From positions 1 to 64,000 of the forward strand of contig CANKZQ010000006.1 in NCBI GenBank assembly GCA_947488345.1: DNA of 64,000 nucleotides, given 5' to 3'. The notes beneath the pieces were generated by a model, which did not search any database, was not told the DNA's origin, and saw nothing but the letters and a program-made list of their open reading frames with translations. The DNA is from an uncultured Flavobacteriaceae bacterium. GTDB lineage: Bacteria; Bacteroidota; Bacteroidia; Flavobacteriales; Flavobacteriaceae. Of this stretch, positions 49,548 through 59,642 are shown piece after piece; positions within the stretch are counted from its first letter, which is position 1; the number at the start of each line of letters is the position of its first letter. The position numbers and the translations under genes are program-made.

Positions 49548-50636
49548 ATGGCAAAAAAGACAATTCTCAATAAAAAATCCTTAACATTTTTAGAAAAATA
49601 TTTAAATAATGCCTCGCCAACAGGGTACGAGTGGGATGGTCAAAAAATATGGATGGACTATCTAAAACCCTATGTTGATGAGTTCATTACAGATACCTAC
49701 GGTACAGCCGTGGGTGTGATCAATCCGAAAGCAAAATACAAGGTAGTCATCGAAGGGCATGCCGATGAGATTTCGTGGTATGTGAATTATATCTCTGATA
49801 ATGGCTTACTCTATGTGGTGAGAAATGGTGGGTCTGATCACCAAATTGCACCAAGTAAAATTGTGAATATCCATACCAAAAAAGGCATCGTTAAAGGCGT
49901 ATTTGGCTGGCCTGCAATTCATACAAGAAGTAGAGCAAAAGAAGAGCCACCAAAGCCTAATAACATATTTATTGATGTAGGCTGTAAAAAGAAAGCTGAG
50001 GTTGAGAAGTTAGGTATTCATGTGGGCTGTGTCATTACCTATCCTGATGAGTTTCATATCATGAACAAAAATAATTTTGTATGTCGCGCGATGGATAACC
50101 GTATGGGTGGTTTTATGATTGCCGAAGTGGCACGATTGCTCAAAGAAAATAAGAAAAAGTTACCATTTGGCTTGTACATTGTAAATGCTGTTCAAGAAGA
50201 AATAGGCCTACGCGGAGCGCAAATGATTGCCGAAAGAATTCAGCCCAATGCTGCGATTGTGACTGATGTTACGCATGATACGACCACTCCGATGATCGAT
50301 AAGAAAGTACAAGGCCATTGCGAAATAGGGAAGGGCCCTGTAATCGCTTATGCGCCAGCCGTACAGCAAAAATTACGCGATTTGATCACAGATACCGCCG
50401 AAGAAAAGAAAATTCCGTTTCAACGAAATGCGCTATCGAGAAGTACAGGTACTGATACCGATGCTTTTGCCTATAGCAATAGCGGTGTTGCCAGTGCGCT
50501 GATCTCATTGCCATTGCGCTATATGCATACCACGGTAGAAACCGTGCATAAAGATGATGTAGAAAATGTGATTAAGCTAATTTATGAATCACTATTGAAG
50601 ATTAAAAACGGAGAAACGTTTAGCTATTTTGATTGA
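49548..50636 (+). CDS. M42-family glutamyl aminopeptidase-like zinc peptidase
   Basis: A 362-residue cytoplasmic peptidase of the M42 family (tetrahedral aminopeptidase/PepA-endoglucanase group). EGHADEISWYVNYI carries the first zinc His; AMDNRMGGF the bridging Asp; VNAVQEEIGLRGAQM the Glu-Glu pair; TDVTHDTTTP the next ligand; and GTDTDAFAYSNSGVASALISLPLRYMHTTVETVH the last His. It should trim N-terminal residues from peptides as a large oligomer. The following gene, a tricorn-like protease, lies 49 bp downstream, so the two may supply peptides in sequence. Confidence 0.93.
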   Translation: MAKKTILNKKSLTFLEKYLNNASPTGYEWDGQKIWMDYLKPYVDEFITDTYGTAVGVINPKAKYKVVIEGHADEISWYVNYISDNGLLYVVRNGGSDHQIAPSKIVNIHTKKGIVKGVFGWPAIHTRSRAKEEPPKPNNIFIDVGCKKKAEVEKLGIHVGCVITYPDEFHIMNKNNFVCRAMDNRMGGFMIAEVARLLKENKKKLPFGLYIVNAVQEEIGLRGAQMIAERIQPNAAIVTDVTHDTTTPMIDKKVQGHCEIGKGPVIAYAPAVQQKLRDLITDTAEEKKIPFQRNALSRSTGTDTDAFAYSNSGVASALISLPLRYMHTTVETVHKDDVENVIKLIYESLLKIKNGETFSYFD

Positions 50637-50685
50637 TAAAATAGCATTATAAACCTGTAAACTATACATCTTAAAAACTTTCCAA

Positions 50686-53600
50686 ATGAAAAAACTACTC
50701 ATCTGCTTACTGCTATGTCCATTGGGTTTAATTGCGCAAAATGATCCTTTATGGATGCGATATTCTAGTATCTCACCTGATGGGAGTGAAATTGCATTCT
50801 CTTATAAAGGCGATCTATATAAAGTTGCCGCTTCTGGCGGAGTGGCCTTGCAATTAACCAATCATCAAGCACATGATTATGAACCTGTTTGGAGTAATGA
50901 TGGTAAACAGATTGCATTTGCCTCTGATAGACATGGTAATTTTGATGTGTTCATTATTTCGGCAAATGGCGGAAATGCGAAACGGTTGACCTATCATTCG
51001 GCTGGAGATCATCCGACTGATTTTACACCAGATAACAAAAATGTAATTTTCTCTTCATCGCGAAAAGATCATCACAAAGCAGTTTTCTTTCCTTCGGGAG
51101 CTTTGCCAGAAGTATACAAGATAAGTGTAGACGGAGGTCGCGAAAAGCAATTGTTGAGTATACCAGGTGAAATGGCACAGTATAGTCCGAATACGAAAAA
51201 ATTAATCTTTCATAATCGTAAAGGCTATGAAAATGCGTGGCGTAAACACCATACATCTTCCGTAACTAGAGACATTCATACCTATGACTTCGATTCGAAG
51301 CAGTTTACCAAAGTGGTGAGCTGGCAAGGTGAAGATCGCAATCCCATTTGGAAGAATGATTCAGAGTTTTATTATCTCACTGAGAAAAGCGGTGATTTTA
51401 ATATTTGGAAGTCATCAATTGCTGGAGGAACATCTACCCAACTCACGAAATTTAAAGATCATCCGGTACGATTTTTAAGCAGTTCGAATAACGGTGTGTT
51501 ATGTTTTGGATGGGATGGTGAAATATATACAATGAAGGAAGGTGAAGAACCTACAAAAGTGTCAGTGAAGATCAATGCCGATGCCCAGTACAATGATGTC
51601 GTAATTAAAAGAATTACCGGCGGAGCAACAGACTTTGCAGTATCACCAAATAACAAAGAAGTAGCCTTTATAGCCCATGGTGAAGTTTTTGTGACCTCGA
51701 TTGAGCATTCGGTAACCAAGCGTATTACCGATACGCCTCAACAAGAGCGTAACTTAACCTTTAGTAAAGACGGTAAGTCATTAGTGTATTCGACAGAGCG
51801 AGGTAGCAGTTGGGATATTTATAAAGCGACATTAGGACGATCAGAGGACAAGTATTTCTATAATGCTACGATTATAAATGAGGTAGCATTAGTAAACACA
51901 GAAGCCGATGAGTTTCAACCTGTGTTTTCTCCTGATGGAAAGGAAATAGCATATCTCGAGAATCGATCAACTATAAATGTATACAATCTAGCGTCTAAAA
52001 AAACAAGGAAAGTAATGGATGGCTCGTTGAACTATTCATATTCTGATGGAGATCAATATTTTGCATGGGCACCAGATAGTAAATGGTTATTGGTTCATTT
52101 TTTCGATGCCGATAGATGGAATACCGATATCGGTTTGCTCAATGTTGGTTCTAATGAAATGATCAACTTAACTAAAAGTGGTTATAACAATTATGGTGCA
52201 AAATTTGCCATGGATGGAGAAATGGTGTACTGGGCAACCGATAAACAAGGATATCGCTCGCACGGTAGCTGGGGAGCTCAAAGTGATGTGTATGCCATTT
52301 TCTTAACCCAAGATGCGTATAATAAGTTCTCATTATCTAAAAGTGATTACGAATTATGGAAAGAGGAACAAGAAGATGCGAAGAAGGAAAAGAGTGGTGA
52401 TGATGCAGATAAAAAGAAAGACAAGAAGAAAAAAGGTGCTAAAGATGCTAAAAATGCTATCGTCAAGCTCTTAAAAATAGAAAAAGATGGCTTAGATGAT
52501 CGAAAAGTAAGACTTACGACCAATTCTTCATTTTTGGCTGATTTCTTAATCGATAAAAAAGGAGAGGAATTATTTTATATTACCAGATTTGAAAAGGGTT
52601 ATGATCTATGGTCGAACAAATTTAAAGACAATAAAACAAAACTGTTGGCAAAACTAGGTACTACAGGATCTAGTCTTGAGTTTGATAAAGATCAAAAACA
52701 GATTTATTATTTAAATCGAGGACGTATCAATAAAGTTTCTGCAAAAGATGGAAGCAACAAAGGCGTTTCGTTTTCGAGTGAAATGAATTTAAACAAACAA
52801 GAAGAAAGAGCGTATATGTTCAATCATGCTTGGAGACAGTTTAAAATGAAATTTTACGTAGAAGATTTGCATAATGTTAATTGGGATATGTACAAAACAG
52901 CATATTCTAAATTCCTTCCGCATATTAACAATGGCTATGATTTTGCCGAAATGTTAAGTGAAATGCTAGGGGAGGTAAATGCTTCTCATACGGGTTCAGG
53001 TTATTTCGGTGGGCCAAGTATAAGAGATCGAACGGCAACATTCGCAGCTTTTTATGATGAAAGTTATCAAGGTGACGGACTAAAAATTGCCGAGATTATT
53101 GATAAAAGTCCGTTGCATACCAAAACTGGCAAGATCAAACCAGGTGTGGTGATTGAAAAAATAAATGGCACAACGATTACATCAAATATGAATCAATATC
53201 ATTTAATGAACCGAACTGCAGGTACGAAGTTATTAGTTGGGTTGTACAATCCTGCAACGAAAACTAGGTGGAGCGAGGTGATCAAGCCTATTTCGATTGG
53301 GGCTGAGAATAATTTATTATATGAACGTTGGATCGAAAGTAGAGAAGCAAAAGTTGATAAATTATCTAACGGTCAGATCGGATATGTGCATGTGCGCAGT
53401 ATGAATAGTTCTAGTTTTAGAGAAGTTTTCGAAAAAGTTTTAGGAAAGCATAATAAGAAAAAAGCCTTGATTGTTGATACAAGATTTAATGGAGGTGGAT
53501 GGTTACATGACGATTTAGTGACCTTCCTTGACGGAAAGAATTACTTAAGGTTTGAACCTAGAGGTCAAAAAAATATGGGAGGTGAACCTGCCAATAAATG

Positions 53601-53928
53601 GCAAAAACCTTCATGCGTATTGATGAGTGAAAGTAATTATTCTGATGCCCATATGTTTCCTTACGCTTATAAATCCTTAGGAATCGGTAAACTTGTTGGT
53701 ATGCCCGTTCCCGGAACAGGAACCGCAGTATGGTGGGAAACATTATTAGATGGTGAAACCTATTTCGGAATTCCACAAGTAGGCATGCGAACAGGAGACG
53801 GTAAATTGATGGAAAATACGCAGTTAGAACCAGATGTTAAGGTGAACAATGAATACAGTAATGTACTCAAAGGAGAAGACCAACAATTGGCAGCTGCAGT
53901 AAAGTTGTTACTAGAAACGTCTAATTAG
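50686..53928 (+). CDS. Tricorn-like S41 protease with beta-propeller domains
   Basis: 1080 residues, signal peptide (GLIAQ). Residues about 25-560 form WD40/TolB-like propeller repeats (SPDGSEIAFSYKGDLYKV, WSNDGKQIAFASDRHGNFDVF, FSPDGKEIAYL). A lysine-rich linker near 575-590 interrupts the second propeller. C-terminal S41 core: His in GEVNASHTGSGYFG, a PDZ-like part (IDKSPLHTKTGKIKPGVVIEKINGTTI), LIVDTRFNGGGW, nucleophile Ser in NYSDAHMFPYAY and Glu in MENTQLEPDV, as in tricorn (His, Ser-Asp, Glu). It likely degrades peptides in the periplasm. Confidence 0.92.
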   Translation: MKKLLICLLLCPLGLIAQNDPLWMRYSSISPDGSEIAFSYKGDLYKVAASGGVALQLTNHQAHDYEPVWSNDGKQIAFASDRHGNFDVFIISANGGNAKRLTYHSAGDHPTDFTPDNKNVIFSSSRKDHHKAVFFPSGALPEVYKISVDGGREKQLLSIPGEMAQYSPNTKKLIFHNRKGYENAWRKHHTSSVTRDIHTYDFDSKQFTKVVSWQGEDRNPIWKNDSEFYYLTEKSGDFNIWKSSIAGGTSTQLTKFKDHPVRFLSSSNNGVLCFGWDGEIYTMKEGEEPTKVSVKINADAQYNDVVIKRITGGATDFAVSPNNKEVAFIAHGEVFVTSIEHSVTKRITDTPQQERNLTFSKDGKSLVYSTERGSSWDIYKATLGRSEDKYFYNATIINEVALVNTEADEFQPVFSPDGKEIAYLENRSTINVYNLASKKTRKVMDGSLNYSYSDGDQYFAWAPDSKWLLVHFFDADRWNTDIGLLNVGSNEMINLTKSGYNNYGAKFAMDGEMVYWATDKQGYRSHGSWGAQSDVYAIFLTQDAYNKFSLSKSDYELWKEEQEDAKKEKSGDDADKKKDKKKKGAKDAKNAIVKLLKIEKDGLDDRKVRLTTNSSFLADFLIDKKGEELFYITRFEKGYDLWSNKFKDNKTKLLAKLGTTGSSLEFDKDQKQIYYLNRGRINKVSAKDGSNKGVSFSSEMNLNKQEERAYMFNHAWRQFKMKFYVEDLHNVNWDMYKTAYSKFLPHINNGYDFAEMLSEMLGEVNASHTGSGYFGGPSIRDRTATFAAFYDESYQGDGLKIAEIIDKSPLHTKTGKIKPGVVIEKINGTTITSNMNQYHLMNRTAGTKLLVGLYNPATKTRWSEVIKPISIGAENNLLYERWIESREAKVDKLSNGQIGYVHVRSMNSSSFREVFEKVLGKHNKKKALIVDTRFNGGGWLHDDLVTFLDGKNYLRFEPRGQKNMGGEPANKWQKPSCVLMSESNYSDAHMFPYAYKSLGIGKLVGMPVPGTGTAVWWETLLDGETYFGIPQVGMRTGDGKLMENTQLEPDVKVNNEYSNVLKGEDQQLAAAVKLLLETSN

Positions 53929-53943
53929 TCAAAATAATCTAAA

Positions 53944-53968
53944 GGCCTCTTTTGAGGCTTTCTTTTTG
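53944..53968 (+). terminator. Terminator after the tricorn-like gene
   Basis: GGCCTC, TTTT loop, GAGGC, then TTTCTTTTT. It overlaps the region just before prsW and argues against a start earlier than 53970. Confidence 0.7.
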
Positions 53969-53969
53969 T

Positions 53970-54644
53970 ATGCAATTATTGTTATCCGCGGTAGCACCAG
54001 CATTTGTCATTATCTTGTATATCTATATAAAAGATAAACATGAAAAAGAGCCAACACATTTATTGGTGTATAATTTTTTGTTTGGTGCTATAGTTAGCGT
54101 CATAGTGACAACTATTTTGTATTTTATGTTTGCCGAATTCTTTCCGCCATTCATAGAAAAAAGTGTGTTCGATCAGTTCATCAAAGCCTTTTTAATGGTT
54201 GGTTTGATCGAGGAGTTTAGTAAATATATCATTGTAAGATACTACGCACAACCCAAAGAAGCATTTAATGAACCTTTCGATGGCATTGTATATGCAGTGA
54301 TGGTCTCCATGGGTTTCGCGGTCACAGAAAATATATTTTATGTGTTTCAATATGGCATGCCAACAGCGATTACGAGAGCCTTTACCGCAGTGCCCGCCCA
54401 TGCTACTTTTGGAGTGTTGATGGGTTATTTTATGGGGAAAGCCAAGTTTTCTAAGAACAAAAAAATGATGAACCTACTCGGATTACTCTTAGCGGTTTTA
54501 TTTCATGGAGCCTACGATTTCTTTTTGTTCATTCCGTTCGTGCCAGGTATCTGGACAGGCGCTTTTATATCACTAGCTATCGGGTTGTTTCTGTCGAGAA
54601 AAGCGATTAAAATTCATCAAAACAATTCAAATTTCAAAGCATAG
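53970..54644 (+). CDS. PrsW-family intramembrane glutamic protease
   Basis: About 224 residues from the ATG at 53970; an upstream TTG (53952) would lie inside the terminator. About seven membrane helices. Family motifs: VGLIEEFSKYIIVR (catalytic Glu-Glu), FDGIVYAVMVSMGFAVTENIFYV, VPAHATFGVLMGYFMGKAKF and LLAVLFHGAYDFFLF. PrsW proteases cleave membrane anti-sigma factors in Bacillus; the substrate here is unknown. It probably has its own promoter or reads through from the upstream gene. Confidence 0.92.
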   Translation: MQLLLSAVAPAFVIILYIYIKDKHEKEPTHLLVYNFLFGAIVSVIVTTILYFMFAEFFPPFIEKSVFDQFIKAFLMVGLIEEFSKYIIVRYYAQPKEAFNEPFDGIVYAVMVSMGFAVTENIFYVFQYGMPTAITRAFTAVPAHATFGVLMGYFMGKAKFSKNKKMMNLLGLLLAVLFHGAYDFFLFIPFVPGIWTGAFISLAIGLFLSRKAIKIHQNNSNFKA

Positions 54645-54668
54645 CGTGCTAAAATTAATATCAAAAAT

Positions 54669-54695
54669 AAAATAGTTAACATTATTAACTATTTT
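54669..54695. terminator. AT-rich 11-bp inverted repeat
   Basis: AAAATAGTTAA (54669-54679) and TTAACTATTTT (54685-54695), exact arms, 5-bp spacer, followed by T/A-rich DNA. A possible prsW terminator or an operator in front of the carboxylase operon. Confidence 0.45.
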
Positions 54696-54737
54696 TAAAT
54701 TTTAAGTTATCTTTACATTCAAATAAAATCATACAAC

Positions 54738-55223
54738 GTGAGTACTTCATATACCGTAAAAGTGAATAATACCTTCGATTTTGACATTGATGCAACCCAA
54801 CTGTCGAAGTTAGACGCTGTGCAAAATTCTGAGGCTGAGTTTCATATATTAAACGAGCATAAGTCGTATCAGGCTACCATAGTCGATGCTGACTTTAATC
54901 AAAAGAAATATACCATTAGTATTAATAACAACAATTATACTGTCGATATCTCGAATGAGCTAGACTTGTTGATCAAAGAAATGGGCTTTTCTTTAGGTAA
55001 TTCGAAGAAAATAAATGAAATCAAGGCACCTATGCCTGGCCTTATTTTAGATATTAGTGTAAATATTGGCGATGCTGTGAAGGAAGGAGATACCTTACTC
55101 ATATTAGAAGCGATGAAAATGGAAAATAGCATTGCGAGTCCGCGAGAAGGAATTATTAAATCTATTGCGGTACAAAAGACCGATGCGGTAGAGAAAAATC
55201 AATTATTAGTAGAATTCGAATAG
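54738..55223 (+). CDS. Biotin carboxyl carrier protein of an acyl-CoA carboxylase
   Basis: 161 residues with a GTG start. The N-terminal 95 residues (YTVKVNNTFDFDID, YTISINNNNYTVDI) are a small beta domain typical of methylmalonyl/propionyl-type carriers. Residues about 100-161 are the biotinyl domain, with EAMKMEN (biotinylated Lys127) and the entry APMPGLILDISVNIGDAVKEGD. It carries CO2 on biotin between the two enzyme subunits encoded next. Its stop is 1 bp from the start of the biotin carboxylase gene, so the three genes are one operon. Confidence 0.94.
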   Translation: MSTSYTVKVNNTFDFDIDATQLSKLDAVQNSEAEFHILNEHKSYQATIVDADFNQKKYTISINNNNYTVDISNELDLLIKEMGFSLGNSKKINEIKAPMPGLILDISVNIGDAVKEGDTLLILEAMKMENSIASPREGIIKSIAVQKTDAVEKNQLLVEFE

Positions 55224-55224
55224 T

Positions 55225-56664
55225 ATGAAAAAGATATTAGTTGCAAACAGAGGAGAAATTGCTATTCGCGTCATGCAAACGGCAAAAAAAATGGGGATTA
55301 AAACGGTCGCCGTGTATTCTACAGTAGATAGACATGCGCCACATGTAAAATATGCCGATGAGGCTGTATTAATTGGTGAGGCTCCATCGAGTGAATCGTA
55401 TCTTCGAGGAGATAAAATTATAGAGGTAGCTAAAAGTCTACAGGTCGATGGAATCCATCCAGGATATGGATTCTTGAGTGAGAATGCAGATTTTGCGGAA
55501 AAAGTAGAAGAAAATAATCTCATATTTATTGGTCCTAGGTCAAAAGCGATTAAGGTTATGGGAAGTAAATTGGCTGCGAAAGATGCGGTAAAGGCCTATG
55601 ATATTCCAATGGTACCTGGTATTGACAAGGCCATTACAGATGTGAAAAAAGCAACCGAAATTGCCAATGAAATAGGCTTCCCAATTTTAATAAAAGCTTC
55701 AGCAGGGGGTGGCGGAAAAGGAATGCGAGTGGTACACAAAGAAGCCGATCTAGAATCACAAATGAATCGAGCCATTAGCGAAGCCACTTCTGCATTTGGA
55801 GATGGTTCGGTATTTATAGAAAAATATGTGACCTCACCAAGACATATAGAAATTCAAGTCATGGCCGATACACATGGTAATGTGGTACACCTTTTCGAAC
55901 GTGAATGTAGTATTCAACGTCGTCATCAAAAAGTAGTAGAAGAAGCACCATCGGCAGTGTTAACACCAAAGCTACGTGCCGAAATGGGCGAAGCAGCGAT
56001 TAAAGTCGCAAAAGCCTGCGATTATGTGGGCGCAGGGACGGTAGAATTTTTATTAGACGATGATCTTAATTTCTATTTTCTTGAAATGAATACAAGACTG
56101 CAAGTAGAGCATCCTGTGAGTGAATTGATTAGCCAAACAGATTTGGTAGAATTACAGATTCGCGTAGCTCGAGGTGAAGAACTACCCATGCGACAAGAAG
56201 ATTTAAAGATTACTGGACATGCGCTAGAATTGCGAGTATATGCCGAAGATTCATTAAATGATTTCTTACCAAGTGTAGGTACTTTAGAGGTATATCAATT
56301 GCCAGTCGGTAAAAATATACGTGTAGATAATGGTTTCGAAGAAGGCATGGAAATTCCTATTTATTATGACCCAATGCTCTCGAAGTTAATTACATATGGC
56401 GCAACAAGGGCCGAGGCTATAGAGTTAATGATAAAAGCCATTAGCGACTATAAAATTGAAGGTATTGAAACAACCTTACCTTTCGGCAAGTTCGTTTGCG
56501 AACACGAGGCTTTTCGTTCCGGTAATTTTGATACGCATTTTGTGCAGCACTATTATTCTCCAGAAGCATTGAAAGAACAACAAGAGGAAGAGGCGAAAAT
56601 TGCCGCTTTGGTTGCAGTGCAACAATATATGAAAGATCAACAATTGTTACGTTTACCAAATTAG
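55225..56664 (+). CDS. accC: Biotin carboxylase subunit
   Basis: A 479-residue ATP-grasp enzyme that carboxylates biotin with ATP and bicarbonate. KILVANRGEIAIRVMQTAKKMG opens the biotin-carboxylase N-domain; KASAGGGGKGMRVV is the glycine-rich ATP loop; EIQVMADTHGNVVHLFERECSIQRRHQKVVEEAPS and FYFLEMNTRLQVEHPVSE hold the catalytic Glu, Arg and Asn. Being paired with a PccB-type carboxyltransferase, it probably works as part of a propionyl-CoA (or acetyl-/acyl-CoA) carboxylase rather than the essential fatty-acid AccABCD. Confidence 0.95.
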   Translation: MKKILVANRGEIAIRVMQTAKKMGIKTVAVYSTVDRHAPHVKYADEAVLIGEAPSSESYLRGDKIIEVAKSLQVDGIHPGYGFLSENADFAEKVEENNLIFIGPRSKAIKVMGSKLAAKDAVKAYDIPMVPGIDKAITDVKKATEIANEIGFPILIKASAGGGGKGMRVVHKEADLESQMNRAISEATSAFGDGSVFIEKYVTSPRHIEIQVMADTHGNVVHLFERECSIQRRHQKVVEEAPSAVLTPKLRAEMGEAAIKVAKACDYVGAGTVEFLLDDDLNFYFLEMNTRLQVEHPVSELISQTDLVELQIRVARGEELPMRQEDLKITGHALELRVYAEDSLNDFLPSVGTLEVYQLPVGKNIRVDNGFEEGMEIPIYYDPMLSKLITYGATRAEAIELMIKAISDYKIEGIETTLPFGKFVCEHEAFRSGNFDTHFVQHYYSPEALKEQQEEEAKIAALVAVQQYMKDQQLLRLPN

Positions 56665-56670
56665 ACTGTC

Positions 56671-58212
56671 ATGGATTCCAAAATAGAAAACTTAAACGAA
56701 AAATTAGCAAAGGCATATCTTGGTGGCGGTCAAGCTAGGATAGATAGGCAACACGAAAAAAAGAAATTAACGGCTCGCGAGCGTGTTCATTATTTATTAG
56801 ATGAAGGGTCGTTTGAAGAGATCGGTGCTTTGGTCACCCATAGAACGAAAGATTTCGGGATGGAGAAACAGCAGTTTTACGGAGATGGAGTAGTTACCGG
56901 ATATGGCACGGTAAATGGGCGATTAATCTATGTGTTTGCACAAGATTTTACCGTTTTTGGAGGTTCCTTATCGGAAACGCATGCTGAGAAGATATGTAAA
57001 ATCATGGATCTCGCAGTGAACGTTGGTGCCCCAATTATCGGCTTGAATGATTCTGGTGGAGCACGTATCCAAGAAGGTGTACGCTCACTAGGCGGTTATG
57101 CTGATATTTTTTATAAAAATGTACAAGCATCAGGAGTGATTCCGCAACTATCCGCCATCATGGGACCTTGTGCTGGGGGAGCTGTATATTCTCCTGCAAT
57201 GACAGATTTCACCTTAATGGTAGAAGACACCAGTTACATGTTTGTAACAGGTCCGAATGTGGTAAAAACGGTTACCAATGAAACCGTTACGTCAGAAGAG
57301 TTAGGAGGCGCAAGTACACATTCTACAAAGTCGGGAGTAGCACACAAGACATCAGCAAATGACATTGAATGCCTCGAGGATCTAAAGAAATTATTGAGTT
57401 ATCTTCCTCAAAACAATACACAAACAACGGACTTATTACCCTTCGAATTAAAAGATGAGGTGAGAGATACATTGTCTACAATTATCCCTGACAATGCGAA
57501 TAAACCCTACGACATGCATGATGTAATCAAGGGTATTATTGATGAAGATTCTTTTTATGAAATTCATAAAGACTATGCCGAGAATATCTTAGTTGGTTTT
57601 GCACGTTTGGGAGGTCGAAGTGTTGGAATCGTAGCTAATCAACCTTTATTCTTAGCAGGAGTGTTAGACGTCAATAGCTCTAAGAAAGCGGCACGTTTTG
57701 TGCGTTTCTGTGATGCGTTTAATATTCCGTTATTGGTCCTAGAAGATGTACCAGGATTTTTACCAGGTACCGATCAAGAATGGAATGCGATTATTGTGCA
57801 CGGAGCGAAACTGCTGTATGCTTTGAGTGAAGCAACCGTGCCGAGAGTAACGGTAATTACACGAAAAGCGTATGGAGGAGCCTATGATGTGATGAATTCG
57901 AAGCATATCGGCGCCGATATGAATTTTGCTTGGCCAAGTGCTGAGATTGCCGTAATGGGAGCGAAAGGAGCCGCCGAGATCATTTTTAAAAGAGAGATAC
58001 AAGCTGCCGATGACCCAGAAGCGAAATGGAAAGAAAAAGAGGCCGAATATGCTGAGCTATTTGCCAATCCGTATAGCGCGGCAGAACGTGGTTTTATAGA
58101 TGAGGTTATTCTTCCAAAAGATACTCGACGTAAATTAATCAAAGCGTTCGCTATGTTAGAAGATAAAAAAGTAGATCGACCTAAACGTAAACACGGTAAT
58201 ATACCGCTATAA
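56671..58212 (+). CDS. pccB: Acyl-CoA carboxylase carboxyltransferase (propionyl-CoA carboxylase beta type)
   Basis: A 513-residue crotonase-fold carboxyltransferase with both halves in one chain: [93 protein letters not shown] and, in the C-half, [47 protein letters not shown]. It moves CO2 from biotin to an acyl-CoA, most likely propionyl-CoA, giving methylmalonyl-CoA. Acetyl-CoA use is possible. Last gene of the carrier-carboxylase-transferase operon. Confidence 0.94.
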   Translation: MDSKIENLNEKLAKAYLGGGQARIDRQHEKKKLTARERVHYLLDEGSFEEIGALVTHRTKDFGMEKQQFYGDGVVTGYGTVNGRLIYVFAQDFTVFGGSLSETHAEKICKIMDLAVNVGAPIIGLNDSGGARIQEGVRSLGGYADIFYKNVQASGVIPQLSAIMGPCAGGAVYSPAMTDFTLMVEDTSYMFVTGPNVVKTVTNETVTSEELGGASTHSTKSGVAHKTSANDIECLEDLKKLLSYLPQNNTQTTDLLPFELKDEVRDTLSTIIPDNANKPYDMHDVIKGIIDEDSFYEIHKDYAENILVGFARLGGRSVGIVANQPLFLAGVLDVNSSKKAARFVRFCDAFNIPLLVLEDVPGFLPGTDQEWNAIIVHGAKLLYALSEATVPRVTVITRKAYGGAYDVMNSKHIGADMNFAWPSAEIAVMGAKGAAEIIFKREIQAADDPEAKWKEKEAEYAELFANPYSAAERGFIDEVILPKDTRRKLIKAFAMLEDKKVDRPKRKHGNIPL

Positions 58213-58282
58213 TCGTTGATGGCTATTATCTAAGTTTGTCGACTAGTAAAATTGTGAGTATTTTTAGGGTAACTTTTGCTGC

Positions 58283-59185
58283 ATGTTAAAAATTGCTTTA
58301 GATCCAATTTACCATCATCCATTACCAGAAAATCATCGTTTTCCTATGGAAAAATATTCGTTGCTTCCACAGCAATTAATATACGAGGGTACAGTCTCAG
58401 ATATGAACTTTTTTGTTCCTTCTCCAGTGAATGAGGAGGTAATTGCATATACACATACAAGCGATTATTGGCAAAAACTAAAAAACCTAGAACTGACGAG
58501 ACAAGAAGAACGGAAGATTGGGTTTCCTCAATCGAAACAATTAATTAAACGTGAAATTACCTTAGTTGGTGGTACCGTGGGCTGTGCTGAATTTGCATTA
58601 AAAAACAAATGCGCTATGAATATCGCTGGGGGTACACATCATGCTTTCACTGACAGAGGAGAAGGTTTTTGCTTATTAAATGATAATGCTGTGGCGGCTA
58701 ATTTTTTACTCAAAGAGTGCTTGGCCTCGAAGATATTGATTGTTGATTTAGATGTACATCAGGGCAATGGTACGGCAGAAATATTTAGAGAAAATGAGAA
58801 TGTATTTACGTTTTCCATGCATGGAGGAAAAAATTACCCGTTCCATAAAGAAACATCAAATTTAGATGTACCGTTAGAAGAGGGTGTAGAGGATAAGAGG
58901 TACTTGTATTTGTTAGAAAAAAGTTTAGAATCTATTTTGCAGCATTTTATGCCAGATTTTATTTTCTACCAATCAGGTGTCGATGTGTTAGCAACAGATA
59001 AATTAGGAAGAATAAACCTTTCTATAATAGGTTGTAAAAGACGCGACGAAATTGTTTTGAATGTGGCAAAAAATAACGGAATTCCAATCGTAGCTTCAAT
59101 GGGAGGAGGCTATTCACAAGACATCAAACACATTATTCAAGCACATGCGAATACGTTTCGATTGGCGCAGGATATTTTCTTTTAG
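58283..59185 (+). CDS. Histone-deacetylase-family amidohydrolase
   Basis: A 300-residue protein with the arginase-deacetylase fold: IAGGTHHAFTDRGEGFCLLNDNAVAA (the His-His charge relay and GFC loop), ILIVDLDVHQGNGTAEIF (zinc Asp-x-His), FYQSGVDVLATDKLGRINLS (zinc Asp) and VASMGGGYS at the end. Bacterial members deacetylate acetylpolyamines, acetoin-linked or other small amides. Its stop overlaps by 4 bp the stop of the convergent GNAT gene, so the two are unlikely to be independent by accident: one adds, the other removes acyl groups, which is suggestive only. Confidence 0.92.
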   Translation: MLKIALDPIYHHPLPENHRFPMEKYSLLPQQLIYEGTVSDMNFFVPSPVNEEVIAYTHTSDYWQKLKNLELTRQEERKIGFPQSKQLIKREITLVGGTVGCAEFALKNKCAMNIAGGTHHAFTDRGEGFCLLNDNAVAANFLLKECLASKILIVDLDVHQGNGTAEIFRENENVFTFSMHGGKNYPFHKETSNLDVPLEEGVEDKRYLYLLEKSLESILQHFMPDFIFYQSGVDVLATDKLGRINLSIIGCKRRDEIVLNVAKNNGIPIVASMGGGYSQDIKHIIQAHANTFRLAQDIFF

Positions 59186-59637
59186 GGAAGATGTAATTTC
59201 ATGCCTTCATGCGAAGCCTTAAAACCTAATTTTTCATAGAATTTGAGCGCCTCAGGACGTTTTTTGTCAGTGGTCAATTGTATCAGATGTGCGTTTCTAT
59301 CTTTTGCCCGTTCGATGGCCCATTTGAACAAGGTTTCACCCAAACCTTCACCTCTTTTATCTTTGCGAATTCTAACGGCTTCTATTTGAGCTCTGATACC
59401 GCCTTGGTAGGTTAAATATTGAATAAAGCTTAATTGTAAAGTGCCAATTATAGAACCATCAGTATCTTGTAGAACAATTAACTCCTGATTGGGATCAGAA
59501 TCGATTTTTTGAAAAGCATCATAGTAAACCTCGGGCAAAGGATCCTGAAAATTCTCACGTGTTTGCCCTAATGCATCATCGGCAATCATTTCGACGAGCT
59601 TTGGAATATCTTCTTTGATGGCTTTTCTAAATTTCAT
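59182..59637 (-). CDS. GNAT N-acetyltransferase
   Basis: A 151-residue single GNAT domain: MKFRKAIKEDIPKLVEMIADDALG, IGTLQLSFIQYLTYQGGIRAQIEAVRIRKDKRGEGLGETLFKWAIERAKDR (motif A with RGEGLG) and HLIQLTTDKKRPEALKFYEKLGFKASHEGMKLHL. Close to the YjgM/Aac-like soluble acetyltransferases of small amines. It lies 5 bp behind the amidohydrolase gene, in one operon, and converges on the deacetylase-family gene. Confidence 0.92.
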   Translation of the reverse strand: MKFRKAIKEDIPKLVEMIADDALGQTRENFQDPLPEVYYDAFQKIDSDPNQELIVLQDTDGSIIGTLQLSFIQYLTYQGGIRAQIEAVRIRKDKRGEGLGETLFKWAIERAKDRNAHLIQLTTDKKRPEALKFYEKLGFKASHEGMKLHLP

Positions 59638-59642
59638 AGATC

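Noticed and set aside
54935-58142. Several minus-strand frames inside the carboxylase operon
   Set aside because: Shadows of strongly coding plus-strand genes with clear family motifs.
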